Shown piece by piece: positions 41,796 through 44,586 of a stretch of DNA of 44,586 bases (positions within the stretch are counted from its first letter, which is position 1; every line of letters starts with the position of its first letter). Origin of the DNA: Desulfovirgula sp. (GTDB taxonomy: Bacteria; Bacillota; Desulfotomaculia; Desulfotomaculales; Desulfovirgulaceae); contig DYEX01000126.1 in assembly GCA_020725525.1 (NCBI GenBank), positions 1 through 44,586 of the forward strand, in the 5' to 3' direction. The position numbers and the translations under genes are program-made. Below the pieces are notes generated by a model that saw only the letters and a list, made by a program, of their open reading frames with translations, was not told the DNA's origin and ran no database searches.

Positions 41796-42620
41796 TCATT
41801 CCTTTAACAGGGTGGGATGGCGCAAGTCGGGACAGCCACATTCCTGTCGGGCATCGATTTGGCGCAGGGCGGTCAGGAGAATGTCGCCAATACGGAGAGC
41901 CTCGTGATAAAAAATATCGGCCAGTTCCCGGTGCTCCCATTCTTTGATCACACCCTCGGCGTAGTTGGTAACTATATCCACCCGGCCGTAGCAGGCACCA
42001 ATTTCCCTGGCGAGATAGACTTCGGGGCACATGCTTTGCCCGACTATATCGGCGCCCAAACGTCCAAGCATGGCAATCTCGGCCACACTTTCAAAGTGAC
42101 GGCCGTCGGTAACAGCATAAATTCCCCGGTCAAAAACCCGACCCGGCACATGTTTTTCGGCAGCGTTGATCAGGGCATCCCGGAGTGTGGGGCAGACAGG
42201 CTGGCGCATGGTGAGCAGAAATTCCCCGTCCAGGCCCACATCCCTGCGCATGGAAAAGTCCAGGTAATCCGAGGCAACCAGTACATCCCGGGGTTTGAGC
42301 AGATGATTGACGGCCCCTACTCCACCCTCAGCTAAAATTCTTTTTACTCCTGCTTCCCGCAGAACCCAGAATAGTTGTTGGGAAGCCTTCCCCCGGCTTA
42401 TTCCCCGGCGCCACCCGTGCATTTTTACAGTCAACACTTTTTTTTCCCCAAGGGCAAACAGTTTTAAAGGAGGGCTGTCCCCGTAGGGTGTAGGAAAAAC
42501 CAGATTCTCAGCCAGGATCTGGATATCGGGAGCATGCAGATCCGCGGGAAAATTTAAACTAAATGTACCCGACCCGCCGATAATGGCAAACTCTACTCGG
42601 GGGATGTTGGATGTGGACAT
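41796..42620 (-). CDS. mtnP: MTAP/PNP-family nucleoside phosphorylase
   Basis: 274 aa from the ATG at 42618-42620, with AAAGGAG upstream. FAIIGGSGTFSL at the N-terminus binds phosphate, and IVGQSMCPEVYLAREIGACY with VTNYAEG are family signatures. Cleaves 5'-methylthioadenosine or purine nucleosides with phosphate; which one cannot be fixed by eye. Ends VIKEWEHRELADIFY-type. Only 4 bases from the methyltransferase stop. Confidence 0.83.
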   Translation of the reverse strand: MSTSNIPRVEFAIIGGSGTFSLNFPADLHAPDIQILAENLVFPTPYGDSPPLKLFALGEKKVLTVKMHGWRRGISRGKASQQLFWVLREAGVKRILAEGGVGAVNHLLKPRDVLVASDYLDFSMRRDVGLDGEFLLTMRQPVCPTLRDALINAAEKHVPGRVFDRGIYAVTDGRHFESVAEIAMLGRLGADIVGQSMCPEVYLAREIGACYGRVDIVTNYAEGVIKEWEHRELADIFYHEALRIGDILLTALRQIDARQECGCPDLRHPTLLKE

Positions 42621-42624
42621 GAAA

Positions 42625-43365
42625 TCAACTCCTTTGAGCGACATAAAAATGGCGGCGGCTGCCCGAATGAATAGGGGAGAAGGAAAAGGCATCGTACGAA
42701 GCCAGGTGCTCAAGACCGGCGGTCTGTAAAGCCAGGTACACCTGCTCTGGTGTATAGCCATATTCCCGGTGTTTTTCGGTAAATTTATAATAGTATTGAC
42801 CCTCTCGGACAAAAGCGGTGAGCTGAATTTCCCATTTGCAGTCAAGAGGCTCATAGCAACTTTGCCAGATGAGGGTCAAATCGGGTTCATCGACCACGGT
42901 TACTTCGGAGGTGGTACCGGCCAGCCACTGAATGGTATTTAGATCAAAAACGAACATGCCACCGGGAGTGAGGTTGCTTCTCACCTGTCGAAAGGTCCTT
43001 TCCAGGTCATTATAATCCGGTAAATAGTTTAAACCATCGTGAAAGCAGGTAATTAAGTCGACCGGCTCCTCCAGCTGGAAAGAACGCATATCAGCGGTAA
43101 AGAAATCTACCGCCAGCCCCTGTTTAGTGGCCTTGTCCCTGGCAATGGCAATCATTGCCGGGGACAGGTCCAGCCCTGTGACCTGATAACCCCTGCGGGC
43201 CAGGGGCAGGGTGGTATTTCCTGTACCACAGGCCAGATCCAGTATCGTGCGGGGATGATGGTTAAAATGCCGCAAAATCTCCTCCAGGTAATCGATCCAC
43301 GCCTCGAAATTTACGCCGGCAACTAAATAGTCATAAATGCGCGCCAGACCGGCATAACACTCCAT
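42625..43365 (-). CDS. Class I SAM-dependent methyltransferase
   Basis: 246 aa from the second ATG (43363-43365), which is better spaced from GGAAGG; the first ATG lies two codons upstream. SAM motif I DLACGTGNTTLPLA, motif post-I GLDLSPAMIAIAR, then DLITCFHDGLNY. Substrate unknown. Its closeness to the nucleoside phosphorylase suggests one transcript, possibly tying methylation to recycling of SAM by-products, though this is inference. Confidence 0.8.
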   Translation of the reverse strand: MECYAGLARIYDYLVAGVNFEAWIDYLEEILRHFNHHPRTILDLACGTGNTTLPLARRGYQVTGLDLSPAMIAIARDKATKQGLAVDFFTADMRSFQLEEPVDLITCFHDGLNYLPDYNDLERTFRQVRSNLTPGGMFVFDLNTIQWLAGTTSEVTVVDEPDLTLIWQSCYEPLDCKWEIQLTAFVREGQYYYKFTEKHREYGYTPEQVYLALQTAGLEHLASYDAFSFSPIHSGSRRHFYVAQRS

Positions 43366-43428
43366 AACCATTTTCCTTCCAAATGAGTTAATTGACCCCC
43401 GGTAAAATTCACGGGGGTCGCGAAAACC

Positions 43429-44136
<708 letters not shown>

Positions 44137-44174
44137 TCAGGAAAACAGGTTTGTCAATGTACTAAAATAAACAA

Positions 44175-44195
44175 AACCCGGGTTTGACCCGGGTT
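44175..44195 (-). terminator. Terminator after the tRNA-Pro remnant
   Basis: Minus strand: AACCCGGG, 5-base loop, CCCGGGTT, then TTGTTTATTTT. It probably belonged to the original tRNA gene. Confidence 0.75.
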
Positions 44196-44217
44196 GCATC
44201 CCGCCATAAAAAAAGAC

Positions 44218-44241
44218 TGGTCGGGATGACAGGATTTGAAC
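44218..44241 (-). other. tRNA 3'-end remnant (probably tRNA-Pro), putative att site
   Basis: Read on the minus strand it is GTTCAAATCCTGTCATCCCG followed by ACCA: T-loop TTCAAAT, 3' T-stem and acceptor strand with encoded CCA. The acceptor TCATCCCGA best fits tRNA-Pro. The 5' half of the T-stem and everything before it are missing. It is followed by a terminator as a tRNA gene would be. It looks like the displaced 3' end left by an element that extends to the right of the window. Confidence 0.7.
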
Positions 44242-44290
44242 TAAAAGCAGGCCCGCAGGGGCCGGAAAAGATGGGGTTTTCCGCGCCCTG

Positions 44291-44404
44291 CTAATCGTGC
44301 TGGACGCCTTTCGGTAATGATGGACGCGCCATCGACAAAGCCTCGCCCAAATCCGGCGCGCCGTCGTCAAGACCGGGCAGGATATGTGCGTGCAGGTCAA
44401 TCAT
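44291..44404 (-). pseudogene. Truncated CpsB/YwqE-type tyrosine-protein phosphatase
   Basis: The ATG at 44402-44404 overlaps the galE-like stop (ATGA). The product starts [20 protein letters not shown], the PHP-fold metal-binding start of CpsB-type phosphatases that regulate capsule synthesis, but stops at a TAG after 37 codons where about 250 residues are expected. The tRNA remnant lies only 50 bases further on, so the gene was probably cut by recombination there. Confidence 0.75.
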
Positions 44405-44586
44405 GAAAGCCTACCTCCAGCAATGGACAAAGAAAAAAGCCCGTCTCCATAGCCCTCCGGGTGCCGCCGGTGCCACTCCCAGGCCGTGCGGAGGATGGTT
44501 TCCAGGTCGCCGAAGTGTGGCCGCCAGCCCAGCTCTTCCCTGATGCGCCGGGAGGAGGCCACCAGCACCGCCGGGTCCCCCGGGCG
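44401..44586 (-). CDS. galE: UDP-glucose 4-epimerase-like protein, C-terminal end (partial)
   Basis: The frame is open from the window edge to the TGA at 44401-44403; 61 residues are visible. [21 protein letters not shown] followed by [19 protein letters not shown] is the GalE C-terminal signature. GalE interconverts UDP-glucose and UDP-galactose for surface polysaccharide. ATGA coupling to the CpsB-type gene indicates a polysaccharide operon running in from the right. Confidence 0.85.
   Translation of the reverse strand, partial: RPGDPAVLVASSRRIREELGWRPHFGDLETILRTAWEWHRRHPEGYGDGLFSLSIAGGRLS

Noticed and set aside
44137-44400. 87-aa minus-strand ORF starting MTCTHISCP
   Set aside because: It is the alternative frame of the truncated CpsB-type gene and runs through the tRNA remnant and terminator; the PHP-type frame starts with the recognised motif and ATGA coupling.

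Overview
The window comes from an anaerobic, endospore-forming Firmicute, most likely a Peptococcaceae member of the Desulfotomaculum / Desulfofundulus / Pelotomaculum type. The grounds are a SpoVB exporter, a Firmicute YpmA protein, an HdrABC-Flx electron-transfer operon, strong GGAGG ribosome sites with many GTG/TTG starts, and MeaB. No similarity search was run, so the family level is inference.

Left end (1-9602): the right part of a decayed prophage integrated in a tRNA-Trp gene. Plus-strand early/middle genes (partial AAA ATPase, small proteins, a frameshifted PDDEXK-type nuclease, a sigma-like late regulator, a coiled-coil protein, a zinc ribbon) lead to a cos-like element at 3181-3240. 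Terminase, portal and capsid genes should follow but are absent; the next genes are a tail-assembly chaperone with a canonical -1 slippery heptamer, then the tape measure. Distal tail and lysis genes are also absent. A control region follows: a candidate small RNA, a minus-strand ImmA-type operon (last gene broken by an in-frame TGA), a back-to-back promoter pair and an excisionase-like protein. A second cos-like copy, short direct repeats and a 49-bp 3' half of tRNA-Trp (attR) close the element.

Housekeeping block (9686-20511): an EF-G paralog, spoVB, then a minus-strand run queD-queC-DUF366-queE-folE-ypmA-surE. FolE, QueD, QueE and QueC together make preQ0, the 7-deazaguanine precursor of queuosine. 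After it come a TPR protein, a CopZ-like chaperone, a TatD-associated radical SAM protein and a small membrane protein.

Energy block (20823-27592, minus): hdrC-hdrB-hdrA-flxD-flxC-flxB-flxA, a predicted NADH-linked heterodisulfide-reductase-type bifurcating complex. hdrA and flxD (mvhD-like) each look split, but in both cases the break is one in-frame TGA exactly where the family has a conserved cysteine, with the frame and homology resuming at the next codon and a hairpin just downstream. I read both as selenocysteine codons. This is the strongest discovery in the window.

Right part (27964-44586): an exonuclease-DinG helicase, an unknown 79-aa protein, an intracellular subtilisin coupled to a coiled-coil protein, a 2-TM small protein, a UPF0173 metal hydrolase, meaB, trxB, a complete livKHMGF branched-chain amino-acid ABC transporter, an MTAP/PNP-family phosphorylase, a methyltransferase and adk. 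At the very end a tRNA-Pro 3' fragment with its terminator abuts a truncated CpsB-type phosphatase gene and the 3' end of a galE-like gene, suggesting the edge of a second integrated element carrying polysaccharide genes.
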